Positions 53,745 to 63,868 of a stretch of DNA of 64,000 bases are shown here, in pieces. The first letter of the stretch is position 1; every line of letters starts with the position of its first letter. The stretch spans positions 86,444,308-86,508,307 of the forward strand of contig OZ024828.1 in NCBI GenBank assembly GCA_964016985.1. Reading direction: 5' to 3'. The position numbers and the translations under genes are program-made. The stretch is from Anodontia alba (taxonomy: Eukaryota > Mollusca > Bivalvia > Lucinida > Lucinidae). The notes under the pieces were generated by a model. The model was not told the DNA's origin. It did no database searches and saw only the letters and a list, made by a program, of their open reading frames with translations.

Positions 53745-53932
53745 CACAAGAGGGTATCCACATAATATTTTGCTTATTTCTCCACAAAAAACATGTTGTG
53801 GGTACTCATTAATAGTGCCTCACCTCATTAGAAGTGCCTCGTTGAGTTACTTATAATGAGTACCCACAAGATACATTTTCCTGGAGAGATAAAAAAAAAA
53901 TATGTCTTATCAAGAGCTATGGCAGATGCACA
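53745..53932. mobile_element. MITE-D copy
   Basis: ACAAGAGGGTATCCACATAA (left TIR eroded) to GTCTTATCAAGAGCTA; the centre repeats CTCATTAGAAGTGCCTC. Confidence 0.85.
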
Positions 53933-54039
53933 GTTGAGGCTGATCTGGGCCATGGCCATCCACATATGCCCGGAAAGGCACGTTTTTAGCTGACATGATT
54001 CATTTGACATTACAGTTGTCAGACACTGCAGCTCAACGT

Positions 54040-54243
54040 GTAGCACTCTGGGTAAAATTTTCAGCTCGCGACATCTTAAAATATTTTCTTACGTTTCCCA
54101 GAAACAGGATTTGACATTTCATGCAAATTTTCTCCATTGGAGAAAATTTGCATGAAAAAACAAAACTTGTTTTCTGGGAAAAATATGAAAAATATTTTAA
54201 AATGGTGTCTGCTGAAATTTTTACCAAGAGTGCTAAGCATCAA
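54040..54243. mobile_element. MITE-B copy
   Basis: GTAGCACTCTGGGTAAAATT; CATTTCATGCAAATTTTCTC / GAGAAAATTTGCATGAAA; AAGAGTGCTAAGCATCAA. Confidence 0.9.
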
Positions 54244-54417
54244 TTTGTTTCCGAAGATGTAATTACCAACATGCTCAATGATTATTTCATGATTGTCATA
54301 TTAAATCAACAGAAATGAAGTACATTTTAAAAGCACATTAATTGTATTGCTACATGTAAATGAAACAATTGGTTTTGAAGTACATGCACAAGTGTAGGGC
54401 AAAGCCCTTGTGTTTAA

Positions 54418-54919
54418 TTAACCCTTGTCATGCTGAATAAATTAAGATGCCACACCTATTTCTATTTGTCAGCCAATCAGATTATTTGATCCAGGTTGTT
54501 GATACACATTCACATACTGAATGACAAACAGTGCAGATTCAGACAAGCCAACTGATCTGGATCTTGTTTGTGTTGAGGTTTTATGGCCCAGTCAACCCAA
54601 TGGGGTCATGTCGAGCACGGTCAGTTTACCTAACCACACATTTACTGGGCAGGCTTAGTCCTCTAAGCGGTTAACCAGTATTGTGCACATTCTTTCGCCA
54701 GAAACTCACAACTGCCCTTCTTGAATCAGCAGAAGGGAGAGAATGACCGTAGAAAATATTTCATGATCAATCTCCACGAAAGAATGTTGCTGACCTCGGC
54801 GGGGGTTGAACCCGCAACCTCCTGGTCTCCAGTCGGACGGCGCATCCAACTGAGCCCTAATCTGGATCTACACTGTTTGTAAAGGCAATATATATCCGGG
54901 TTCAGCAGGACAAGGTTAA
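54418..54919. mobile_element. MITE-A copy 12, split by SINE-1
   Basis: TTAACCCTTGTCATGCTGAA to CAGCAGGACAAGGTTAA; the hairpin core is interrupted at ATCTGGATCT (54555-54564 and 54860-54869). Confidence 0.93.
54565..54859 (-). mobile_element. SINE-1 copy, 10-bp target duplication
   Basis: Tail TGTTTGTGTTGAGGTTTTAT; minus-strand B box GGTTGCGGGTTCAACCCCC. The A-box end is short, ending GGGCTCAGTTGG. Flanked by ATCTGGATCT. Confidence 0.93.
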
Positions 54920-54927
54920 TAATAACA

Positions 54928-55014
54928 TGTCAAGGCATTTCTGAGAAGTACCATACCCGTTTTTTTGGAGAAATATGTAAAATATGGATTTCTTTTTGGT
55001 AGGATTAAAGTTAT
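54928..55014. mobile_element. MITE-D right half
   Basis: AAGGCATTTCTGAGAAGTAC, TTTTTTTGGAGAAATATG, TAGGATTAAAGTTATG. Confidence 0.6.
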
Positions 55015-55036
55015 GAATTACACTGAAAAGCACATT

Positions 55037-55131
55037 AACCTTTAACACTCTCTTGGCAAATTCAGCAGACGACAAATTGATGATATTTTTCCCAGAAAAC
55101 AAGATTAGATGTTTCATTCAAATTGTCTCAA
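55037..55131. mobile_element. MITE-B left half
   Basis: TTAACCTTTAACACTCTCTT, CAGCAGACGACAAATTGAT, TTTCATTCAAATTGTCTC, then truncated. Confidence 0.8.
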
Positions 55132-55208
55132 CAAGTACCACAACATTATGTTTTTGTGGAAACTAAGGATTTATTTTTGGTAAAAAACAAAACAAAAAAA
55201 AAACTATG
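55131..55208. mobile_element. MITE-D right-half fragment
   Basis: AACAAGTACCACAACATTAT, GTTTTTGTGGAAACTAAGG. Confidence 0.5.
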
Positions 55209-55317
55209 AATTGCATTTCAATGCATATAAATTCATTTACTTTGCATTCATTTAATTTTTAGTTATTTCAGAAGTTTTGGTTTTTAAGATGTGCATGTAC
55301 AGGTACTATGCAACCTT

Positions 55318-55415
55318 TCTATAGTGAACTGTCTGTTTAGCAACAATTCAAATGAAATGTCAAGCCTTATTTCCTCAGCAAAATAAATAGAAAATTGTCA
55401 TCTGCTGCTGTTCAA
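55318..55415. mobile_element. MITE-C fragment
   Basis: GAACTGTCTGTTTAGCAACA, ATTCAAATGAAATGTCAAGC, GTCATCTGCTGCTGTT. Confidence 0.7.
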
Positions 55416-55417
55416 CT

Positions 55418-55632
55418 CTTTCTTCATTAGTGGCAACTTTTGTTGTCTGCTGATAACCTTTGCCAACAGTTTAGACCCAGATCAGGCTCGAAAAAAAGTA
55501 TGGCCTGATCTGGATCCAAACTGTTTGACATACTGATGGCATTCCTGAAATTTTTTTGAAAAAATTAATTTTAAAAAAAACATCCACAGACAACAAAAAA
55601 CATGCAAGATTACCAACATGCAAAGAGTTCAT
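55418..55632. mobile_element. MITE-H copy 2
   Basis: CAACTCTTTCTTCATTAGTG, ACTTTTGTTGTCTGCTGATA, core CCAACAGTTTAGACCCAGAT / GATCTGGATCCAAACTG, GACAACAAAAAACATGC, CATGCAAAGAGTTCA. Confidence 0.85.
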
Positions 55633-55680
55633 TGTTAAGCTACCTAGGATATAAAGTTTTAACTTCTGGCATTTGGTTGT

Positions 55681-55906
55681 TACGGTAAATGGCTAAAAAT
55701 TCGTACACCAAAGTTTCTGACAGAATGGCATATGCAAACAGTGCAGACACAGATCAGACTGATTCTTCGGCAGAAATCTGATCAAGGTCTATACTGTTTA
55801 CCATTCAACTAAGTATTTTAAGAAATAACTACATAAAAACAAAATTTAGTCCAAAAATGTATGGAAAAAAAAAAGTGTTTGAAATTTTAGGACATTTACC
55901 GTACTT
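55681..55906. mobile_element. MITE-J copy 1
   Basis: ACGGTAAATGGCTAAAAATT at left and TTTTAGGACATTTACCGT at right; core GCAAACAGTGCAGACACAGA / GATCAAGGTCTATACTGTTT. Confidence 0.8.
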
Positions 55907-55944
55907 CAGATATTTGTGCTGAGAAATATGAAGCAGACAGCTAT

Positions 55945-56152
55945 AAAGCTTAATGGTAGCAGACAACATTCTAAATTTTTTTATTTATTATTTTTTCAGA
56001 GAAAATAAGACATAGGCATTTCAAGTGAATTGGCTGCCTAGCAGACCATTCATTGAAATGCTTATCTTATTTTCTCTGAACAAATACAAAAAAAAAATCA
56101 AAAAAAAAAATCAAAATGTCATCTGCTGTTGTGATTAGCACTTTAAAGGTTA
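55945..56152. mobile_element. MITE-C copy
   Basis: TAAAGCTTAATGGTAGCAGA; CATTTCAAGTGAATTGGCTG / CAGACCATTCATTGAAATG; GATTAGCACTTTAAAGGTTAA. Confidence 0.88.
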
Positions 56153-56334
56153 AGTTTCAAATGACAATAAAAGTATGTAATTACTATATAATATATCAAC
56201 ATCAAGAATAAAAGAAGGCATTCAAAGTAATCTGCAATAAAACTATGACTCAAAATTCCTTGTTTTTAACATAATATAACCTGGCAATGCAATGTGGATC
56301 TCAAGTTCTATACAGGAAGTCATTTACCAGTAAC

Positions 56335-56542
56335 CAATAAAGCGCAGACCGCAAATGCAGCAGATGACATTTTGATTTTTTTTTTTGGAGAAAATAAGGC
56401 TTGAAATTTCTTGTGAATCATCTGCCTTGCAGATAATTAGGTAGATGATTCACATGAAATGACATCTTATTATTTCTTAAAAAATAATAAAAAAAATTAG
56501 ATAGTCGTCTTCTATAATTTTGCTGAGTGATTTAAAGATTAA
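56335..56542. mobile_element. MITE-C copy
   Basis: ATAAAGCGCAGACCGCAAAT; CTTGTGAATCATCTGCCTTG / GATGATTCACATGAAATG; GAGTGATTTAAAGATTAA. Confidence 0.85.
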
Positions 56543-56789
56543 CTATTTTTCAGTCAAAAGATATATGGAATTTGTAAACTAGCACTAAAAGCATCTGTAC
56601 AGAACAGTATTTAAAGTTCATCAGACATACTGCCAGTTTGGCCTAAATCACTTCAGTGCTTTTGGAGGAGCTGTTGTTTAACATTTAGCACTCTCTTGGC
56701 TAATTCAGCAGAAAACAAATTAATGACACTTTTTCCCAGAAAACAAAATTTGATATGTCAAATCCTGTTTTCTGGGAAAAAAATAAAAC

Positions 56790-57776
56790 AAGACTGTGCA
56801 GTCGATGGCGTGCCATTGCAAATCCCTACGCTAATTGCTAATGTTGCTAATGGCATGTCTGACGAACTGACAGACGGACTTGCTCTCACACACCCTAATA
56901 CCATTTGGGGAGGTCATCAAGCAAGTTTGATTAAATTTTGCCCAGTGGTTTAGAAGACAGCATGATGAACAGATGGACAGATACTGTACATGGACAGTTG
57001 CACAGAAAAAGATGTTACTCTCGCACACCCTTACCATGAAGGGAAGTTAGGCAGTTATGTAGCCAGTTAGGTTGAATTCTGCCCAGTGGTTTAGGAGGAG
57101 ACAGTGTGACAAACAGATGGACAGATGATGGACAAACTCACAGAAAAATAATGTTGCTCTCGCACACCCTTACAATGAGGGAAAGTGATGCAGCAAGTTT
57201 GGTTGGATTCCACTCAGTGGTTTAAGAGGAGATAGCATGACGGACAGATAAATGGACTAGGGACGCACAGAAGCATTGCACAGAAAAATAATGTTGCTCT
57301 CGCACAACTACCATGAGGGGAAGTGATGTAGCAAGTTTGGTTGAATTCTATTGTTTAACATTTAGCACTCTCTTGGCTAATTCATCAGAAAACAAATTAA
57401 TGATACTTTTTCCCAGAAAACAAAATCTGATATGTCAGTGGTGTAGGAGGAGATAGCTTAACAGACAGACAGATGGATGATGGATGCATGGACGCATGGA
57501 TGCACAGAAAAATAATGTTGACCATGCAGGGAAGTGATGTAGCAAATCTGGCTGAATTCCACCCAGTTGCTTAGGAGGAGACAGTGTTACGGACAAATAA
57601 ACGGACAACAGACAGACGCACGGAAAAATAATGTTGTACTCACAAACCCTTACCATATGGGAAAGTGATGTAGCAAGTTTGGTAGAATTCAGCTTGGTGA
57701 TTTAGGATGAGATAGCTGATGGACAGATGGACTGATGGAGAGATGGAGGCATTTGTAATATCCCCATCGCTTTTTT
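56790..57776 (-). mobile_element. HEL-11: Helentron-like element, truncated right end
   Basis: Units of about 120-150 bp: TGCTCTCGCACACCCTTACC, ATGAGGGGAAGTGATGTAGC, AAGTTTGGTTGAATTC, GTGGTTTAGGAGGAGACAG, GACAGATGGACAGATGATGG. The end GTAATATCCCCATCGCTTTT resembles HEL-6 but lacks the second stem arm where HEL-12 begins. Confidence 0.75.
57353..57438. repeat. MITE-B left-end piece duplicated inside HEL-11
   Basis: TGTTTAACATTTAGCACTCT and the next 65 bases repeat 56675-56760 with about three differences, within the HEL-11 array. Confidence 0.9.
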
Positions 57777-60206
57777 AAACAAGAGGCCATGAGCCACATC
57801 GCTCAACTGAGCTAACTGCTGTAAATATATATATGTAGTTGGCACAAAGTATAATTCAAAGTTTTTTAGACATCTTGCTTACAAGATTTCATTGTAATTT
57901 TTTGCAAAGGGGGCATAACTCAAAAAGCTTGTGGAAGTGATGGTGTCCTGGCTTGAAAGATTACAATTAAAGGGCGCCATTTTGTTTGGTTGTTATGGAA
58001 AAACTTTAAAGACGGCTATTTGTGCAGCACCAGCAGAGAAAGAAGACTATGTGAAGCACCAGCAGGAAAAGAGACCATGTGAAGAGCCAATAGGGAAAGA
58101 AGACTCTGTGAAGCACCAGCCAGGAAAGAAGACCCTTTAGAGCTTGTCTCTTGTCTAATTTTTAGCTTTGGCGGCCATTTTGTTCAGTCGAGTGAAACCA
58201 TTTTAGCAATATTAGTAAAAAAACATAAGAGGAACCAGGGCTCTGGAAAACCGGAAAAATAGCCGGTCTGGACCGAAATTAAGAATTCTGGACCGATTTC
58301 AAATACCCCAAAACGCTAATAAATCGGTCCAACATTTCCCAAACCAACCAATTTTCACAAATCAATGATGTCTAAAAAATCACAAACGGTCTAGTCTTTC
58401 CAAACTGACAACGTCAGCGCACCTTTTAAATGCCATATTATGGTAGTTAAAAGGCACTAAACGGTCATTTGACATGTATATTGGAGAGACAGCTGAATAA
58501 CGGCAACCTACCCGCAGTACAAATTAATTACGTCATTATCCAAACATTGTCAAAACATCAACACTTCACTGACCTTTGTGCGGTAAACAAGTGATTAACA
58601 CGAATCATCAGTAACGGTAGTCTGATAAGTCATCCGTTTGTGTGACACGTGTGAATACACCGAGACTGCAAAACATCCAGGTGCAGTCGGCGTGTCCAAA
58701 AGATCAAAGGTCGCTTTACTGAGAGTGATAAAAGAATGCACCGCTTGAACGCACCCGTTTTCTTCCTCTTCATTTTTGTTTTGATCAACACGGTTTGTCG
58801 GTCCCAGATTCGATAAATAAATTCCCAAACCGTGTACGTCCTGATCAGATGTCGCATACAACGGCGTCTGATCTGGGTATAATTGATTGCTTCTTTTTTT
58901 TGTTTTTTTTTTGTTGATTGCCGTAACACGCGAGTATAATTCAAGGTAGATTTCACAGTAAAAATAAGTAATGCACCACTTGCGCTAGGCAAGATTGGTC
59001 AGTGCTTAAAATTTAAGCAGTCTGATTAAATCTTGAAACGTCGTTTCGTTCCGTCTCTCCTGTTTCCCGCCGTCTTCGCGCTTATACAAGACGGGAATCA
59101 GTTGTTTATAAATAGTTTAGGAAAACCCTGCGGAAGTGGAAATAACAACAAAACCGTTTTTTTCTTTTTTTTCTTTTTGTTTTTTCTTTCTTTTTACACA
59201 CCTGACTGTATTTATTGATGACGCCAGCTTTGATCATGCTCGTTGTACCCGGACTTCGTCATATAACGGAGTTGAGGTGTATTATTTAAAAGGAGTTATA
59301 GGACTGCCAATTGTCATTAGTTTTCGTGACAGGTGATATACACATATTTTTTTTTTGGAAATGGGCTCATTGATGACGTCATCGTCATCGGCTGGACCGA
59401 TTCAGATTTCAAAATTTCCAGAGCCCTGAAGAGGAACATTTCTGTTAAATTGTTTTGAAATCGGGCCACTGGCCTAGGAAGAGATGTCGTTTAAAGGTTT
59501 TTCTATTTTCAGCTCTGCTGACCACTTTGTTCAGCCAAGCCAAACCATTTTAGCAATTTTGGTAAAGGCGCATATGAGGAACATATCTGTGAAATTATTT
59601 TGAAACTGGGCCACTGGTCTAGGAGGAGATGTCGTTTAATGGTTTTTCGATTTTTAGCACTGGCTACCACTTTATTCAGCCGAGCAGAACCATTTTAGCG
59701 ATAGTGGTACAGGACCATAAGAGGAACATTTCTGTGAAATTATTTTGAAATCGGACCACTGGCCACGGAGAAGATATTATTAAAAAAATTTTTTCTAGCT
59801 CTGGCAGCCATTTTGTTCAGTTGAGCAGAACCATTTTAGCAATTTTGGTAAAAGGCATTTGTCCGACCGAGTGGAACCATTTTACCAATTTTGGTAGAGG
59901 GCCATAAGAGGAACATTTCTGTGAAATTGTTTTGAAATCAGGCCAGTGGCCAAGGTGGAGCTGTCGTTTAAAGATTTTTTTCTATTTTTAGCTCTGGAGG
60001 TCATCTTGTTCAATGGAGCGGAATCATTTTAGCAATTTTAGTAAAGGGGCATAACAGGAACATTTGTGTCAAATAATTTTGACATTGGCCAAGCAGTTTA
60101 GGAGAAGACGTCATTTGAAGAAATTGTTGACGACGAACGATGGAAGCCGGACACAGGGCCATCACAATAGCTCACTTTGAACAATTTGTGCTCAGATGAG
60201 CTAAAA
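57777..60206 (-). mobile_element. HEL-12: Helentron-like element
   Basis: Starts AACAAGAGGCCATGAGCC, ATCGCTCAACTGAGC; ends AGCTCACTTTGAACAATTTG, TGCTCAGATGAGCTAAAAA. Units of about 110-135 bp contain AGCTCTGGCAGCCATTTTGT, AACCATTTTAGCAATTTTGG, GGCCATAAGAGGAACATTTC, GAAATTATTTTGAAATCGG. Hosts the 1.19-kb TIR element at 58236. Confidence 0.85.
58236..59428. mobile_element. 1193-bp TIR element with 9-bp target duplication
   Basis: CAGGGCTCTGGAAA at the left and TTTCCAGAGCCCTG at the right, flanked by AAGAGGAAC (58227-58235 and 59429-59437). Nine bases would suit Mutator-like elements; the CAGGG ends would suit hAT, where eight is usual (the ninth could be chance). ATCGGTCC-like blocks repeat near both ends. 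Interior frames (to 120 codons) show no transposase. Confidence 0.85.
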
Positions 60207-60275
60207 AGCGTGGGGATAAATATTTGAATATGAAATATTGTCTGCTGAAATTTTACCTATCGTGCTAAGCAGTAA

Positions 60276-60591
60276 AGATTTCATATTTTAGAAATAACCA
60301 TTACCATAGCAACCAGACAAAACAGTGGGTGAGCATTTATTTAAATATAAACTTGTAGAAGACTACTGAAATAAAATCTGTGCCATGTTCAATTCAAATC
60401 ACGTCACCTGTTATGCAGATGTCATTTAATCATCTTCCATATTTTTTTCAGTTGCCATGGCAAATGATCAAAATTGCTGACTGCCACAAAAAGTACCAAA
60501 CTGAATCCAGCTAGCCAACCCAAGCAACACTTCTTTCAAATTTTATCTATCATTTCACTGGCTTTAGAAAAGAAGTAATTAACTTTATGGT
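60276..60591. other. Spacer, nothing recognised
   Basis: No gene or repeat was recognised. Confidence 0.4.
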
Positions 60592-60680
60592 AAATGTCCT
60601 ATTATTTCGTACACCTAAGTGTCTGAAAAAATTGCATATGCACAGACCCAGAAGATCAATCTGACCAGGGTCTCAAATGG
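60592..60680. mobile_element. MITE-J left half
   Basis: TATGGTAAATGTCCTATTAT, GTACACCTAAGTGTCTGAAA, GCACAGACCCAGAAGATC; replaced by SINE-1 after GTCTCAAATGG. Confidence 0.7.
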
Positions 60681-60972
60681 TTGGGTCCAGTCAACACTAT
60701 TAAAGTCATGTTGAGCCCATCAGTTTACTTAACCAAACTTTTCCTGGGCAAGCTTAGTCCTCTAAGCAGTTAACCAGTAACTGTGCACATTCTTGTCAGA
60801 AACTGACAACTGCCCTTCTTGAATCAGCAGAAGGGTGAGAATGACCACAGTAAAATATTTATTTCATGATCAATCTCCATGAAAGAATGTTGCCCGACCC
60901 GGTGGGTATCAAACCTGCAATCTCTCGATCACTAGTCAGGCGCTCATCCAACTGAACCACTGCGGCTGGCAA
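60680..60972 (-). mobile_element. SINE-1 copy
   Basis: Tail GGTCCAGTCAACACTATTAA; minus-strand head AGCCGCAGTGGTTCAGTTGG (A box) and GATTGCAGGTTTGATACCC (B box). Confidence 0.88.
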
Positions 60973-61030
60973 TGTTTCATTTGAAGTGGAAACAATGAAA
61001 TCTGTGGATCAATATTTAATTTTATTAACT

Positions 61031-61136
61031 CAATCTATTCAAGGGCCCAGCAAGTATTCTTTATAAATCTACAGCGGGCCATTATCGGCCTGTCAGCTAC
61101 CCTGACGAGCCAATAATGACCCGCTATAGATTTATG
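61031..61136. repeat. Foldback element, about 50-bp arms
   Basis: CCAGCAAGTATTCTTTATAA, ATCTACAGCGGGCCATTAT, GGCCTGTCAG pairs with CTGACGAGCCAATAATGACC, CGCTATAGATTTATG, GAATGCTTACTGGG. Confidence 0.85.
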
Positions 61137-61446
61137 TAGAATGCTTACTGGGGGTTGAGGAGATCATTGCCACCTATGAAGATCAAGTGATCATCAGATT
61201 CAGAGGCTGATTACAGCCAAAATTTATATCAGATAGCAGCAATCCACCAAATTAGCTTCATCTGAATCGAGGTCAGACTATTGTAAACATCTTTTCAGAC
61301 ATCGTCACAGATCTGTCACACGTCTAGGCCAGGCAGAAACCAAGCATGGAGGCTGTGGAGCAAAATCTTTCAAAAATGTAGCCTCGCTCCCATGAAAAAG
61401 GAAACAAATACTTTCATGGCTTCCCCTTAGAAGTGTGCCCAATCAC
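61137..61446. other. Spacer, nothing recognised
   Basis: No gene or repeat was recognised. Confidence 0.4.
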
Positions 61447-61642
61447 CTTATCACTGAAAGTGCTATTTACAACTTCAGCAGATGACATTTTGATTTATAC
61501 ATATATTTTTTTTCCAGAGAAAATAAGGCTTGGCATTTCAGGTGAATTGCCTGCAGACAATTCACATGAAATGCTGAATCTTATAATTCAAAAAAAAGTC
61601 AGAATGTCATCTGCTACAATTTTGCTAAGTGCTTTAAAGGCT
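61447..61642. mobile_element. MITE-C copy
   Basis: ACTGAAAGTGCTATTTACAA; CATTTCAGGTGAATTGCCTG / CAGACAATTCACATGAAATG; CTAAGTGCTTTAAAGG. Confidence 0.85.
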
Positions 61643-61887
61643 CAATATAATTTGCTAGTCAACCAAGTCTCATCATTGACCATTATCTTGTGAATGATCG
61701 ATTTTCCTGACTTTTCAGTTTTATTGTTTGGATCAATGAAACTTTAAATTGATTCCAAACACATTACTTATTTATTTGTCATAACTAGATTGTCCGAATC
61801 TGGCACCTTTAAATAACTACCATTTTCCCCAATTCCACGGCCCCGTGCTCATCGTCAAAACAGACAGAAAAACACCCGCAGCTAGAT

Positions 61888-61977
61888 CATTCACATAACA
61901 TGTCAAGGCTTATATCCTTGGGTAAAAAAATATTTCAGAATGTCATCTACAGCAGTTGTGATTGGCTTGGGGTTAAA
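61888..61977. mobile_element. MITE-C right half
   Basis: ATTCACATAACATGTCAAGG, AGAATGTCATCTACAGCAGT, GATTGGCTTGGGGTTAA. Confidence 0.75.
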
Positions 61978-62002
61978 CTCAATATCAACTCTCACTCAAT
62001 CA

Positions 62003-62190
62003 TAGCTGCAGATAACAAGTTTTTTTCAACCAAAACATACTGATATTTTTCTTATTTCTCCAAGAGAACCTATGTTGTGGGTACTCATTAGAAGCGCCTC
62101 ACCCAGGCATTTCTAAATAGTACTACAACATATTTTTTCATGGAGAAATAAGAAAAATATCTGCCTGATACTCCTCTTATCTTGAGCTAT
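62003..62190. mobile_element. MITE-D copy
   Basis: TAGCTGCAGATAACAAG to CTCTTATCTTGAGCTA; ATGTTGTGGGTACTCATTAG. Confidence 0.9.
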
Positions 62191-62257
62191 GCTCAATGAC
62201 TGGCTGCTTTAATCATTACTCCCTTGTTCCTGCAGCTTCCATTAGACCAAATAAAAA

Positions 62258-62738
62258 ACAAGAGCACCGCATGCGGGTGCCAACGCTCGGCTGCAGTTTC
62301 TTTTAGAAATATATAGGATTTTCAACAAAAATTCTAAGTCGAAATAGGGGCATAACTGTGCCAAAAATATTTTGAGGGTTACCTCAACTATTGGTATGAG
62401 TTCCCCTTTTCATAATGAACAACTAGTCTGAGTTTCAAGTAAATATCTTCAGTAATGACAGAGATTACAAAATGTCCAAGTTTTTGCACGACGACAACAA
62501 AAATTCTAAGTCGCAAAAGGGGCAAAACTGTGCCAAAAATATTGTGAGGGTTACCTCCCCTATTGGTAAGAGTTCCCCTTTTCATAATGAACAACTAGTC
62601 CAAGTTTCAAATAAATATCTTCAGTAATGACAGAGATATTACAAAATGTCCAAGTTTTTGCACCATGACGACGCAGACGCAGACGATGCCAGAGCTATGA
62701 CAATACCGTCGTTTTCTTCGAAAACAGCCGAGCTAAAA
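62258..62738 (-). mobile_element. HEL-13: Helentron-like element with variant ends
   Basis: Starts ACAAGAGCACCGCATGCGGG + TGC (stem GCACC/GGTGC), then CGCTCGGCTG. Ends CGTTTTCTTCGAAAACAGCC + GAGCTAAAAA. Two units of about 180 bp: ATTCTAAGTCGAAATAGGGG, GTGCCAAAAATATTTTGAGG, TTCCCCTTTTCATAATGAAC. Then GACGACGCAGACGCAGACGA. CTCGGCTG and CAGCCGAG are complementary. Confidence 0.88.
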
Positions 62739-62857
62739 ATGTGTGTGTTTAGGGTGACCCTACCCTACCTTATTTTCCAGGTGAAACCTATCAATTTTTT
62801 TCATGCTTTCTTAAAAAAAATAATGTGTTACAGGCCCACCTGCATATCTTTTTCATC

Positions 62858-63022
62858 TTAACACTTAGCACTATTGGGTAAAATTTTCAACAGACGACAT
62901 ATTGAAATATTTTTCTTATTTTTACTGGAAGACAGGTTTTGACATTTCATGCAAATTGTCTCCAATGGAATATGTCATACATTTGTCATCTGCTGAATTA
63001 GGCCAGAGAGTGGTCTAGATTA
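62858..63022. mobile_element. MITE-B, deleted-core subtype
   Basis: TTAACACTTAGCACTATTGG, CATGCAAATTGTCTCCAATG, then directly CATTTGTCATCTGCTGAATT and GAGAGTGGTCTAGATTAA. Confidence 0.88.
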
Positions 63023-63036
63023 AATATTCTGACACA

Positions 63037-63245
63037 TTAACCCTTCTCTTGCTAAACACGACATGCCCTGTCTTAGCAAACAGTGTAGATTCAGATCAGT
63101 TGGAGAAGCCAACTGACCTGGATCTGCACTGTTTATTATTAAATACGTGAATTTCTATCAAAACCCCAGATCAAGCTATCTGATTGGCTGGAAATTAGAA
63201 ATAGGCGTGGCATCTTAATTTATTCAGCATGTCAAAAAGAGTTAA
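63037..63245. mobile_element. MITE-A copy 13
   Basis: TTAACCCTTCTCTTGCTAAA to CAGCATGTCAAAAAGAGTTAA. Confidence 0.9.
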
Positions 63246-63407
63246 CACTTAGCACTCTGGGTAAAATTTTCAGCAGACGACATATTGCAATATTTTTCTT
63301 ATTTTTACCAGAAGACAGGTTTTGACATTTCATGCAAAGTGTCTCCAATGGAATATATGATCCATTTGTCGTCTGCCGAATTAGCACAGAGAGTGGTCAA
63401 GGTTAAA
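63242..63407. mobile_element. MITE-B, same deleted-core subtype
   Basis: TTAACACTTAGCACTCTGGG to GAGAGTGGTCAAGGTTAA; shares the deletion of 62858-63022 (CTCCAATGGAATAT). Confidence 0.9.
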
Positions 63408-63423
63408 TATTCTGACACATTAA

Positions 63424-63615
63424 CTCCTTACCATACTTGCTGTAAAATTTGAACCAGTCTATTTTACTACATGTTAACATGTCTGAAACATGCTATATGA
63501 ATGGCAAACAGTGTAAACCCAGAACACGCAATTTGTTTCTACAGTATCTGATCTGGGTCTACTCTGATTGCTAAGGCCTGTCTGTCTGTTAGAATACTTT
63601 GGGAAAAAATACGGC
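63424..63615. mobile_element. MITE-G copy
   Basis: CTCCTTACCATACTTGCTGT, core CAAACAGTGTAAACCCAGAA / GATCTGGGTCTACTCTGATT, right CTGTCTGTTAGAATACTTTG. Confidence 0.65.
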
Positions 63616-63647
63616 AAGCATTTTTTTATCCAGACACCCCGCTTTTC

Positions 63648-63868
63648 AAAAGCTATGCATGCTATGGGCAAATGGAGCAGACAACAAATTGATGATATTT
63701 TTCTTACGCTATTTTTCCCAGAAAATAGGTTCTGAAAATGCATGCAAATTGTCTCCTACCTAAGGAGACAATTTGCAAAAAATGTCAAAGCCTGTTTTCT
63801 GGGAAGAATAAGAAAAATATTTCAAAATGACATCTGCTGAAAATTTTACCCTGAGTGTTAAGCGTTAA
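63648..63868. mobile_element. MITE-B copy
   Basis: GCTATGCATGCTATGGGC, CATGCAAATTGTCTCCTACC / TAAGGAGACAATTTGC, CTGAGTGTTAAGCGTTAA. Confidence 0.9.

Larger units (their letters stand above)
56683..60275. mobile_element. MITE-B split by HEL-11 and HEL-12
   Basis: Left half TTTAGCACTCTCTTGGCTAA to TGTCAAATCCTGTTTTCTGG (56683-56783) and right half ATGAAATATTGTCTGCTGAA, ATCGTGCTAAGCAGTAA (60230-60273), 3.4 kb apart. Confidence 0.7.

Noticed and set aside
58630..58992. 120-codon minus-strand frame
   Set aside because: Crosses a hairpin core (CTGATCTGGGTATA) inside the 1193-bp element; no transposase motif.
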